In this document: one piece after another, positions 32,484 to 40,557 of the stretch
How the letters are laid out: every line of letters starts with the position of its first letter
How positions within the stretch are numbered: the stretch's first letter is position 1
From: Candidatus Acetothermia bacterium JdFR-48
Lineage (GTDB): Bacteria > Bipolaricaulota > Bipolaricaulia > Bipolaricaulales > Bipolaricaulaceae
Assembly (NCBI GenBank): GCA_002011425.1
Contig: MTNJ01000010.1
Coordinates: forward strand, 1-64,000
Length of the DNA stretch: 64,000 bases
Reading direction: 5' to 3'
Translations under genes and position numbers: made by a program
Notes under the pieces: model-generated
The model's input: the letters and a program-made list of their open reading frames with translations, nothing else
Told to the model about the DNA's origin: nothing
The model's database searches: none

Positions 32484-35168
32484 ATGGGAAAACTGGTGAA
32501 GTTACGAATAGACGGGAGGGAGGTGGAGGTCCCAGAGGGGACCACGATCCTCGCCGCCGCGGCGGCCGCCGGGATCGAGATCCCCCACCTCTGCCACCAT
32601 CCCGAGCTCTCCCCGGCCGGAATATGTCGGCTGTGCCTGGTAGAGGTCGACGGGAGGCTTCTCACTGCTTGCTACCACCGCGCCGCCGAGGGGATGGAAG
32701 TCCATACCGACACCGACCGACTCCGGCGGCTCAGGCGTCTTAACCTCGAGCTCATCCTGTCCGACCATCCGCTGGACTGCCTGGTGTGCGAGCGGAACGG
32801 CACCTGCGAACTCCAGCGCTACGCGTACGAGTTCGGGCTTGAGGGGAACCGCTTCCGCGGCCCGGATTACGACCGGCAGGAGCTGCCGGCCCGGGAGGAC
32901 AACCCGTTCATCCGCTACGAACCGGAAAAGTGCATCCTCTGCGGCCGGTGCGTGAGGGCCTGCGAGGAGGTCCAAGGCCGGGGCGTCCTGGACTTCGCCT
33001 CCCGGGGTTTCTCCACCCGGATATCCACCGGCCTGGACCGCGCCCTCACCGAGGTGAACTGCGAGCTCTGCGGCCAGTGCCTCGCGGTCTGTCCCACCGG
33101 AGCCCTCACCGAGCGGGCGCGCCGGTTCCGAGGGCGGGAATGGGAACTGAGGAGAGTGGACACCGTCTGCCCCTTCTGCGGCTGCGGTTGCCGGATAACG
33201 CTACATATAAAGGACGACCGTATCGTCAGGGTCTCGGGGGGATATCGGGGGTTCAGGCTGTGTGTGAAGGGGAGGTTCGGGCTCTCCTTCGTCCACCGGG
33301 AGGACCGGCTCCGGACGCCCCTCGTCCGGGAAGGCAGCGGGTTCCGGGAGGCGAGCTGGGAGGAGGCCCTGGACTTGGTGGCGGAGAGGCTCCTCACCAT
33401 CAAAGGGAGATACGGGCCGGACGCCATCGCTGGCCTCTCCTCTGCCAAATGCACCAATGAGGAGAACTACCTCTTCCAGAAGCTCATGCGGGCCGCCATC
33501 GGCACCAATAACGTGGACCACTGCGCCCGGCTCTGTCACGCCCCCACGGTGGCGGGCCTCGTGGCGGCCTTCGGGTCGGGGGCCATGACCAACTCCATCG
33601 ACGAGATCGTCGACGCCGACTGCATCCTCGTCACGGGCTCCAACACCACCGAGGCCCACCCCGTCATCGCACAGGAGATCCTGCGGGCGGTACGGCGGGG
33701 AGCGACCTTGATCGTGGTCGACCCCCGGCTGATCGAGCTCGCTGAACACGCGCGCTTCCACCTGCGCCAGCGGCCGGGCACCGACGTCGCCTGGATCAAC
33801 GGCTTTTGCCACGTGATCCTGAAGGAGGGCCTTTGGGACAGGGACTTCGTCCGGGAGAGGTGTGAGAACTTCGAGGAGTTCGCCGAGGTCGTGGAGAGGT
33901 ATACCCCGGAGAACGTGGAGGGGATCACCGGGATCCCGGCCGATGCGCTCGTGGAGGCGGCACGGGCCTTCGGTAAGGCGGAACGGGGGATGATCTTCTA
34001 CTCCATGGGGCTCACCCAACACACCACCGGGACCGATAACGTCCTCGCGATCGCGAACCTGGCGATGCTCACGGGCAACGTGGGCCGCCGTTCCACCGGG
34101 GTAAACCCCCTGCGGGGCCAGAACAACGTGCAGGGGGCCTGCGACCTCGCGGCGCTCCCCAACGTGCTCCCGGGATATCAGAAACTGGCCGACCCCGAGG
34201 TACGGGGGAAGTTCGAGCGTGCCTGGGGCGTGAAGGTGCCGGAGCGGCCGGGGCTCACCGTGGTGGAGATGTTCCAGGCAGCCCTGGAGGGGAAGGTGAG
34301 GGCTATGGTGATCATGGGGGAGAACCCCATGGTCTCCGATCCCGACATCTCCCATGTGGCCGAGGCCCTGGAGAGGCTGGAATTCCTCGTGGTGATCGAC
34401 ATCTTTCCCAACGAGACCACTCGCTTCGCCGACGTGATCCTTCCCGCGGCCAGCTTCGCCGAGAAGGATGGGACCTTTACCAACACCGAGCGGCGGGTGC
34501 GGCGGGTGCGGCGGGCCGTCCCTCCCCCCGGGGTGGCCAAACCCGACTGGGAGATCATCTGCGAGCTTGCGACGAGGCTGGGCTATCCCATGTCCTACTC
34601 AGGTCCCGCCGAGATCATGGACGAGATCGCCTCGCTGGCCCCCATCTACGGGGGTATATCCTACGGGCGCCTTGAGTCAGGGGGGCTCCAGTGGCCCTGC
34701 ACCGACCCGGACCACCCCGGGACCCCCTTCCTCCACGAGGGCCGGTTCGTGCGGGGCAAAGGGAGGTTCCACCCGGTGGAGTACCGGGACCCGGCGGAGC
34801 TCCCCGACCCCGAATACCCCCTCACTCTGACAACCGGGCGGGTTCGGTGGCACTTCCACTCCCGCACCATGACGGGCAGGGTAGCTGGGCTCCAGGAACT
34901 CGTTCCTGAGGCCTATGTGGAGGTGAACCCCCGGGATGCCGCGCGCCTAGGGATCGGGGACGGGGACCGCGTCCGGGTATCTTCCCGGCGGGGCTCCATC
35001 ACGGTGACGGCGGTGGTGACCGCTCGGGTCCCGGAAGGAACGGTGTTCATCCCCTTCCACTTCGGGGAGGCGGCGGCCAACGCCCTCACCAACCCCACGC
35101 TGGACCCCCGTAGCAAGATCCCCGAGTTCAAGGTCTGCGCGGTTCGGATCGAGCCTGTAGGAAAATAG
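32484..35168 (+). CDS. fdhA: Formate dehydrogenase alpha subunit, cysteine type, with NuoG-like N-terminus
   Basis: This 894-residue subunit reduces CO2 to formate, the first methyl-branch step. Residues 1-80 are a [2Fe-2S] domain (HLCHHPE, CRLCLVEV). A His-Cys3 cluster (HPLDCLVCERNGTCELQ) and two [4Fe-4S] motifs (CILCGRCVRAC, CELCGQCLAVCP) follow, then the molybdopterin domain starting CPFCGCGCRI. The active-site region NVDHCARLCHAPTVAG has Cys where selenocysteine stands in many relatives, so no SECIS is needed. The C-terminal domain has TTGRVRWHFHSRTMTGR. FdhD and MobA, encoded nearby on the other strand, would mature its Mo or W cofactor. Confidence 0.93.
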   Translation: MGKLVKLRIDGREVEVPEGTTILAAAAAAGIEIPHLCHHPELSPAGICRLCLVEVDGRLLTACYHRAAEGMEVHTDTDRLRRLRRLNLELILSDHPLDCLVCERNGTCELQRYAYEFGLEGNRFRGPDYDRQELPAREDNPFIRYEPEKCILCGRCVRACEEVQGRGVLDFASRGFSTRISTGLDRALTEVNCELCGQCLAVCPTGALTERARRFRGREWELRRVDTVCPFCGCGCRITLHIKDDRIVRVSGGYRGFRLCVKGRFGLSFVHREDRLRTPLVREGSGFREASWEEALDLVAERLLTIKGRYGPDAIAGLSSAKCTNEENYLFQKLMRAAIGTNNVDHCARLCHAPTVAGLVAAFGSGAMTNSIDEIVDADCILVTGSNTTEAHPVIAQEILRAVRRGATLIVVDPRLIELAEHARFHLRQRPGTDVAWINGFCHVILKEGLWDRDFVRERCENFEEFAEVVERYTPENVEGITGIPADALVEAARAFGKAERGMIFYSMGLTQHTTGTDNVLAIANLAMLTGNVGRRSTGVNPLRGQNNVQGACDLAALPNVLPGYQKLADPEVRGKFERAWGVKVPERPGLTVVEMFQAALEGKVRAMVIMGENPMVSDPDISHVAEALERLEFLVVIDIFPNETTRFADVILPAASFAEKDGTFTNTERRVRRVRRAVPPPGVAKPDWEIICELATRLGYPMSYSGPAEIMDEIASLAPIYGGISYGRLESGGLQWPCTDPDHPGTPFLHEGRFVRGKGRFHPVEYRDPAELPDPEYPLTLTTGRVRWHFHSRTMTGRVAGLQELVPEAYVEVNPRDAARLGIGDGDRVRVSSRRGSITVTAVVTARVPEGTVFIPFHFGEAAANALTNPTLDPRSKIPEFKVCAVRIEPVGK

Positions 35169-35189
35169 AAGGCTGTACGGAGAGCCTGT

Positions 35190-35696
35190 ATGTCCGTGTT
35201 CGCGCCGCAGCGGATGGTGCTGCGGGACGGGAGCGAGGTCATCCTGAGGTGCTTCCGCCCGGAGGGTGATATGGCCTCCTGGTGCGAGATGATCCGGTCC
35301 TGTAGCCGGGAGACGCTCTGGAGGCGGTTCGAACTCCGCTCCGCCGATATCATCCTTTCCCGCCCCCGAGATTTCTGCAAATGTGAGCCCGGGAGCGACT
35401 TCATCCTGGTGGCCGAGCGAGAGGGAAAGCTCCTCGGCGAGGCGAGGCTGTGCCTCTTCCCCGATGGGGAGACGGCCGAGTTCTGCGTGCTCGTGGCGGA
35501 TCCCTGGCAGGGCCTGGGTCTGGGAAGCCTGCTAACCGATACGGCACTGGAGGCCGCCCGGCGCCTCGGGGTGAGGCGATTGGTGGTGGAAGTGGTGCCC
35601 GAGAACGTCCGCATCGTCCGGCTGTTAGGGAAACGGGGCTTCTCGTTCCGTCGCGACCCCGACGGCCGCATCTTCCGTGGAGAGAAAATCCTCTAG
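35190..35696 (+). CDS. GNAT-family N-acetyltransferase
   Basis: This 168-residue protein has the GNAT fold: RDGSEVILRCFRPEG at the start, SRETLWRRFELRS, then FILVAEREGKLLGEARL, AEFCVLVADPWQGLGLGSLLTDTALEAARRLGV with the acetyl-CoA loop (QGLGLG), and VVPENVRIVRLLGKRGF. The opening resembles the Pat-type domain that acetylates acyl-CoA synthetases. It follows fdhA by 21 bases, so it is likely co-transcribed; lysine acetylation control of pathway enzymes is a guess. Confidence 0.82.
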   Translation: MSVFAPQRMVLRDGSEVILRCFRPEGDMASWCEMIRSCSRETLWRRFELRSADIILSRPRDFCKCEPGSDFILVAEREGKLLGEARLCLFPDGETAEFCVLVADPWQGLGLGSLLTDTALEAARRLGVRRLVVEVVPENVRIVRLLGKRGFSFRRDPDGRIFRGEKIL

Positions 35697-35719
35697 GGAA
35701 GTAACACCGCCCCTTGGGC

Positions 35720-36346
35720 TCAGGAAGACCGAGCTTTCTTTCCCAACAGCTTGAGATAGGGGATGAACTTCACCCCGTCCTGCGCGAGTGCAAGGCGGCC
35801 GACGACGCCGTAAGACCTCCGCTTCTGCTTCAGCCCCGATATGTAGATCAACTCCAGGCGGAGATCTCGGTAGTCGTCATCCATCAGCTCGTCTATTCTC
35901 TTGTCGAGAGGACGCGCAGGAAGCTCCACTTCGAACGAGGCGGTTGAGTGAGGTGGGAGGAGGGAATCGGGCTCCGCCGCCAGCGTGCGATCCTCGAAGG
36001 TTAGGAGGCCGGAGAGGATATAGATGATACCGTCGCCGGGGTTGGCAACGGTAATCCGTAGCAAGAGGCCCTCCCCCTCCGTGAGCCCGTCCGGGCGCGG
36101 GGCCCGGAGGGATGTGTTGGCTATCACCGGGTTGGGGGTCCGTTGTTGTATCGTCCAGTACTGAAAATAGAGGAGGGAAGTGGCCACGATCATGGAGCTC
36201 AACGCGCTGAAGGCCGTGAGAAACTTCTGAAAGCTCTCCCCCAGGATAGTGGATTCGGGGAAGAAGAAGAGGATCACCACGAAGGAGAATACCACGATGA
36301 GGAGGAACGTAAGCCCCGCAAGGAAGGCCAACCTGCTCACGTACAT
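35720..36346 (-). CDS. Hypothetical membrane protein
   Basis: This 208-residue protein has two N-terminal membrane helices (LAFLAGLTFLLIVVFSFVVIL and a second around LTAFSALSSMIVATSLLYF), followed by a soluble domain of about 130 residues. That domain has a beta-sandwich-like pattern (VIANTSLRAPRP, LLLRITVANPGDG, TASFEVELPARPLDKRIDEL). I do not recognise a family. The frame continues upstream, but the ATG at 36346 gives a normal membrane start. It lies at the end of the mobA-fdhD strand with a 170-base gap, so co-transcription is uncertain. Confidence 0.6.
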   Translation of the reverse strand: MYVSRLAFLAGLTFLLIVVFSFVVILFFFPESTILGESFQKFLTAFSALSSMIVATSLLYFQYWTIQQRTPNPVIANTSLRAPRPDGLTEGEGLLLRITVANPGDGIIYILSGLLTFEDRTLAAEPDSLLPPHSTASFEVELPARPLDKRIDELMDDDYRDLRLELIYISGLKQKRRSYGVVGRLALAQDGVKFIPYLKLLGKKARSS

Positions 36347-36516
36347 CCCCCGCGATGGCACGCACGTGGAGGACCGTATACCTTCGTGGGACCTTCGCGT
36401 GCGTCGGGGACACGGAACGGCCAATCAGTCCGGTGCAACATGATTGAAATTCACTATACCCCTGCGTTCGTGAAGTCGTCAAGGGCCGTGGGAATGATCT
36501 GGCCATAAGCTATGGC

Positions 36517-37296
36517 TCAGGGGACGAGCCACCCCTCCCCGGCGTAGAGGTTGAACCGGCGCCCCCTGAGGAACCCCACTAGCCCCAAGCGATAACGTCG
36601 GGCCAGGGTCACGGCCCCGAGCAGCGCTGCCCCCCGCGAGGCCACAAGCGGCACCCTCGCCCGCAGGGCCTTGAGGGCCATCTCCGCGGTCACCCGCCCC
36701 GTGGTGTAGAGGACGGCGGTCCCGAGGTCGAGGCCCCCGAGGAGCGCCACGCCGAGGACTTTGTCTACGGCGTTGTGGCGGCCGATGTCCTTGGCGGCGG
36801 CCAGGAGCTTGGGGACAGGGTCGAAGAGGAAGGCGTAGTGGTATGCCCCGGTGAGGCGGAAGTCTCCCGCCTCCGCACCGGCCAACCCCGGGATCTCGAG
36901 CAGGGCCTCCGGGGATATGAGGGGCCGGGGCTCCAGGGGACGGAGCTCGGTCCCCTCGGCAGAGACGGTTTCCCCACAAGGGGCCCAGACGATCTCCACC
37001 GGATCTCCGATCTCGGGGGGCGTGCGCAGGGTTACCTCCACTCGGATTACCTCGCCCGGCAGCCCCCGCCGGAGGTCGAGAGCCTCCGCGTACGCGCGCA
37101 CGTCCCCCGGATCCTTTATGAGGCCCTCGCCCAGGAGGTGGCCGTACACGAACTCCCTGATTTTCTCCGGGGTGATGACGAACTTGCGCTCCCTTCCCCT
37201 GGTGAAGGAGAGCACCACGAACCCCTCTTCTGCCACCCAGTCGTCGACCTCGGCTTGGAACCCGGCCTCGAACCGGCGCACCCTTATTCGCCTCAC
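36517..37296 (-). CDS. fdhD: Formate dehydrogenase accessory sulfurtransferase
   Basis: This 259-residue FdhD-family protein delivers sulfur to the molybdenum or tungsten cofactor of formate dehydrogenase. It shows RKFVITPEKIREFVYGHLLGEGLI, the APCGETVSAEG loop that holds the catalytic Cys, the diagnostic AAKDIGRHNAVDKVLG block, TTGRVTAEMALKA and VASRGAALLGAV. The usual motif is CxxC; here only the first Cys is present (Cys-Gly-Glu-Thr). The gene overlaps mobA by four bases and faces the fdhA operon across about 800 bases. Confidence 0.9.
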   Translation of the reverse strand: MRRIRVRRFEAGFQAEVDDWVAEEGFVVLSFTRGRERKFVITPEKIREFVYGHLLGEGLIKDPGDVRAYAEALDLRRGLPGEVIRVEVTLRTPPEIGDPVEIVWAPCGETVSAEGTELRPLEPRPLISPEALLEIPGLAGAEAGDFRLTGAYHYAFLFDPVPKLLAAAKDIGRHNAVDKVLGVALLGGLDLGTAVLYTTGRVTAEMALKALRARVPLVASRGAALLGAVTLARRYRLGLVGFLRGRRFNLYAGEGWLVP

Positions 37297-37910
37297 CCCG
37301 TCTCCCCCGTGAGGAGAGAGAGCCCCGCGAGACCCCGGGCATCGTTCACGTTTGTGAAGGAGCGGAGTCCCGGATCCGCCTGGCGGGCGGCCTCCTCGGA
37401 GAGGAGGCGAGCGGGGACGCGGCGAAGGAAGTCCTGAACCCCAAGTGCTCCCGTCGCGAGGGCCTCTTCCAGCCGGGGCAGGAGCGCCCGGGGGTAGAGC
37501 CCGGGGAAGGGCTCGATGTAGCCTCCGATGCGGAACGCCACGGCCCTATCCGGCACGGCCTCCTGGCATAGCCGGGCCAAGAGCGCTCGGGATAGGAGGG
37601 GCATATCGCAGGCCACCACGAGGCATGTCTCCTCGGCGGTCGCCGTAAGGGCGGCATGGATCCCCGCGAGCGGTCCTCTCCCCGGAAATGCGTCCTCGAC
37701 CAGTCTCGCCCCGACCGGGAAGGGAAGCGGGCGCCTCTCCCCAATCGCCACCACCACCTCGGCACAGAATTCGTCCAGGAGCCCTAGGAGTCTCACCAGT
37801 ACGGGGGTCCCCTCCACCACGAGCCCGACCTTGTCGCCGCCGAGCCGTCTTCCCCTCCCTCCCGCAAGAATCGCGCCGCTCAACGAATTCCCTTCCAATC
37901 CTTTGGTCAT
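37293..37910 (-). CDS. mobA: Molybdenum cofactor guanylyltransferase
   Basis: This 205-residue nucleotidyltransferase has the signature SGAILAGGRGRRLGGDK, VVVAIGERRPL, FPGRGPLAGIHAAL, LVVACDMPLLSRALL and FTNVNDARGL. MobA adds GMP to molybdopterin to make the bis-MGD cofactor used by FdhA. Length is normal. It is the first gene of the pair with fdhD, and both are divergent from the B12-radical SAM gene with a 93-base gap. Confidence 0.9.
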   Translation of the reverse strand: MTKGLEGNSLSGAILAGGRGRRLGGDKVGLVVEGTPVLVRLLGLLDEFCAEVVVAIGERRPLPFPVGARLVEDAFPGRGPLAGIHAALTATAEETCLVVACDMPLLSRALLARLCQEAVPDRAVAFRIGGYIEPFPGLYPRALLPRLEEALATGALGVQDFLRRVPARLLSEEAARQADPGLRSFTNVNDARGLAGLSLLTGETG

Positions 37911-38003
37911 CGAATCCTAGTTTATCCACCCGGAGAATCTATCCGAACCCGTGTCACCTTGTCCTCCGAAAAGAGCGGGGTAAAAGTGTCTCAAGGAGCG
38001 AAG

Positions 38004-39428
38004 ATGCCGAAGTTGGAACGGGTGGTGTTGATCGAGCCTCATGGCGGGCTTAATTTCTTCTCCCATGCCCGCACGCCTCTTTTAGGGTTGCCTATCTTGG
38101 GCGAGATCCTGCGGCGGATGGGGCTCGTGGTGAGGATATTCTGCGAGAAATTGGCTCCGATAAACTGGAACGAGGCGGCCAAAGCCGATTTGGTAGGGAT
38201 CTCCGTGCTCACCAACTTGGCTCCCCGGGCCTATCGCATCGCCGCGAGACTCAAGGAGATCGCGAGGACCACGGGGAGGAGGATTTGGGTGGTGATGGGC
38301 GGGCCCCATGTGACCTTTCTCCCTGAAGAGGCGTTGAGGAACGGGGCCGATTTCGTGGTGCGCCACGAGGGGGAGTCCGCGTTTCCCATGCTGGTGGAGC
38401 GCCTCCGGGGCGGGGACGCCCGGGCCCTGAAGGAGATCACCGGGCTTTCCTACTGGGACCAAGGCGAGATCGTCCACAATCCCGGACGACCCCGGTTGGA
38501 GGATCTGGACCGGCTCCCCTTTCCCAATCTGTCCCTGATCCAGGGGGTGGAGCGGATAAACGTGGTGCCCGTCCAGACTTCCCGGGGATGCCCCTATGAT
38601 TGCGAGTTCTGCTCCGTGGTCCAGATGTTCGGAAGGAAGACCCGCTACCGCAGCCCCGAGAGCGTGGTCGCGGAGCTGAAAAGGATAAAGGAGGCCTTCC
38701 CAAGGAGGCACGTGTTCTTCGTGGACGATAACTTCTCCGCCCATCCACCCAGGACCCTGGCCTTGCTCGAGGCGATGAGGCGGGCGGGGATCCGATTCAA
38801 GTGGTCGGTACAGGAGAGAATCTCCGTGGCCAAGAGGGGGGAAATACTGCGGCTCATGCGGGAGACGGGCTGTACCAGACTTTACATCGGGATCGAGTCC
38901 TTCAATCCCAGGGCGCTAGAGGAGTGGAACAAGGGCCAGTCCCCGGAGGAAGTCCGAGAGGGGGTGCACAGGATCCACCGGGAGGGGCTCGCGGTGCACG
39001 GGATGTTCGTCCTGGGGGCGGACGCTGATACTCCCCAAACCATCCGGCACACGGTACTATCGGCCATCCGTCTGGGACTGGACACGGCTCAGTTCTTCAT
39101 CCTGGTCCCCGCCCCCGGCACCCGGCTCTATCGGAGGCTGGACGGGGAAGGCCGCATCTTCGACAGGGACTGGTCCCACTACGACGGCCATCACGTGGTG
39201 TTTCGCCCCAAACACATGTCCCCGTGGCAGCTTCAGGAGCTGGCCATCTGGGCCTATAGGAGGTTCTACCCCTATTGGAGGGGGCTTAGATGGGCCCTCG
39301 GGTTAAAGCTGCAAAACGCGTACTTCGCTTTTCAGGGGCGGCGTGTGCTCCGAACGTGGCTCGGGCATAATCGGGCCTATCTCAGGGTCCTGAGGAAGTT
39401 CGGAGGAGAGGCGGATGAAGCTTTATGA
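38004..39428 (+). CDS. B12-binding-domain radical SAM protein
   Basis: This 474-residue protein has an N-terminal cobalamin-binding-like Rossmann domain (VVLIEPHGGLNFF, LGLPILGEILRRMGL, VVMGGPHVTFLPEEAL) without an obvious DxHxxG base-off motif. The radical SAM domain follows with SRGCPYDCEFCSVVQMFG, VFFVDDNFSAH and LYIGIESFNPRALEEWNKGQS. Members act in lipid, hopanoid and cofactor methylation or in unknown reactions. The ATG at 38004 has AAGGAG upstream; the frame opens earlier at 37959. The gene overlaps the MetE-like gene by 14 bases, which implies a joint role. Confidence 0.88.
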   Translation: MPKLERVVLIEPHGGLNFFSHARTPLLGLPILGEILRRMGLVVRIFCEKLAPINWNEAAKADLVGISVLTNLAPRAYRIAARLKEIARTTGRRIWVVMGGPHVTFLPEEALRNGADFVVRHEGESAFPMLVERLRGGDARALKEITGLSYWDQGEIVHNPGRPRLEDLDRLPFPNLSLIQGVERINVVPVQTSRGCPYDCEFCSVVQMFGRKTRYRSPESVVAELKRIKEAFPRRHVFFVDDNFSAHPPRTLALLEAMRRAGIRFKWSVQERISVAKRGEILRLMRETGCTRLYIGIESFNPRALEEWNKGQSPEEVREGVHRIHREGLAVHGMFVLGADADTPQTIRHTVLSAIRLGLDTAQFFILVPAPGTRLYRRLDGEGRIFDRDWSHYDGHHVVFRPKHMSPWQLQELAIWAYRRFYPYWRGLRWALGLKLQNAYFAFQGRRVLRTWLGHNRAYLRVLRKFGGEADEAL

Positions 39429-40125
39429 GGAGAAAAAGAAGATCGTGACCCAGATAGGCTCCCTCCCCCTGCGGGATCCCGCGGAGGCGGTGGCGTACAG
39501 CCTCCGCCATGATATCCCCTTCCTCCCCGAGCTTCCCCTTCTCGGTGACGCGATGCTCTCCTACATCAAGCGGCCGGGGGAGCTCTCGTGCCTTTCGGAG
39601 TTCAAGAAACATACCTTCGATGTGGTCAAGGTCCAGGCCATCGGCCCGGCCACCGTGATCCTTTCGGGCTACGACCCCGACGAGGCCCTCATCAGGGTAT
39701 ATCGCCACGTGGAGGCGATCTTGGATGGGCTCAGGGCCGAGGAGGTGATCCTCTTCCTGGACGAGCCCGCACTGGGCCAGGCAGGCTTCGACTACGAGGA
39801 GTTGTGGACACATATCTTCGCCGATTTCCCCGTGGTCCGCGGGGTGCACGTCTGCGGTAACATGCAGTGGGATCTCCTGTTCGCGTGCGATCTATTGGAC
39901 ATCATCAGCTTCGACGCCTCCCGCTACGACATCTCCTTCTACTATCCCCGCCGGGGAAAACGGATCGCATGGGGAATCCGTTCCCCGGCGGACATCGGTG
40001 ACTTCCGTCCCGGCGACCTCATCACCCCGCCTTGCGGCCTCTCCCCGAAGTTCTACGAGCCCGTAGACCTTCCCCGGGTGCTCTCACGGTTGAGGGAAGC
40101 CGCGGTAAGGTCAAGACCGCGGTGA
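39415..40125 (+). CDS. Short MetE-like (cobalamin-independent methionine synthase C-domain) protein
   Basis: This 236-residue protein contains only a core of the MetE/UroD TIM barrel: VTQIGSLPLRDPAEAVAYSLR, KVQAIGPATVILSGY, EVILFLDEPALGQ, and the metal-site segments GVHVCGNMQWDLLF (His-x-Cys) and ITPPCGLSPKF (third Cys). Core-type MetE enzymes without the N-terminal barrel use corrinoid methyl donors in some archaea and in Dehalococcoides. The protein is shorter than those (about 300 or more), so another methyl transfer is possible. It overlaps the B12-radical SAM gene, and its 3' end overlaps tsaE on the other strand by 15 bases. Confidence 0.75.
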   Translation: MKLYEEKKKIVTQIGSLPLRDPAEAVAYSLRHDIPFLPELPLLGDAMLSYIKRPGELSCLSEFKKHTFDVVKVQAIGPATVILSGYDPDEALIRVYRHVEAILDGLRAEEVILFLDEPALGQAGFDYEELWTHIFADFPVVRGVHVCGNMQWDLLFACDLLDIISFDASRYDISFYYPRRGKRIAWGIRSPADIGDFRPGDLITPPCGLSPKFYEPVDLPRVLSRLREAAVRSRPR

Positions 40126-40554
40126 GCCCGCGGGGCGGCGCCGTAGGGTGAACTTGCGGCGGTCCCCGTCCAGGAATTCGATCGTCACCCATAGGGCCCC
40201 CCGAGGGATGAGATCGTAAATCTTATCCGCCCACTCCACCACCGTGACCCCCTCGTCCGGGGGGAGGTACCGATCGAGTCCCACCTCGAACAGTTCCTCC
40301 AGCGATTCGATGCGATAGGCGTCAAGATGGTGGAGAGACATCTTCCCCCGGTAGGTGCGGGCGAGAACGAAGCTCGCCGAGGAAACATTTTCGGTCACGA
40401 AGAGACCCCGAGCGATCCCTTGGACGAGGGTGGTCTTCCCCGCCCCGAGACCTCCCACCAAGGCCACCACATCCCCCGACCGGAGCCCGGCGGCAAGCTC
40501 CACCCCTAGGGCGACCGTCTCCTCGGGTCCCTCGGTGATCACCACCCGTTCCAT
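40111..40554 (-). CDS. tsaE: tRNA threonylcarbamoyladenosine biosynthesis ATPase TsaE
   Basis: This 147-residue P-loop ATPase has VALVGGLGAGKTTLVQGIARGL (Walker A), VSSASFVLARTY, HHLDAYRIES and VVEWADK, all TsaE hallmarks. It works with TsaB and TsaD to make t6A37 of tRNA; TrmO at 22877-23374 would act on that product. The gene follows pheT by three bases and is the last of the corC-M1-pheT-tsaE series. Confidence 0.94.
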   Translation of the reverse strand: MERVVITEGPEETVALGVELAAGLRSGDVVALVGGLGAGKTTLVQGIARGLFVTENVSSASFVLARTYRGKMSLHHLDAYRIESLEELFEVGLDRYLPPDEGVTVVEWADKIYDLIPRGALWVTIEFLDGDRRKFTLRRRPAGSPRS

Positions 40555-40557
40555 GGC

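Noticed and set aside
32484-35168. Selenocysteine-type formate dehydrogenase
   Set aside because: The active-site codon is TGT (Cys) with no in-frame TGA, so no Sec is needed.
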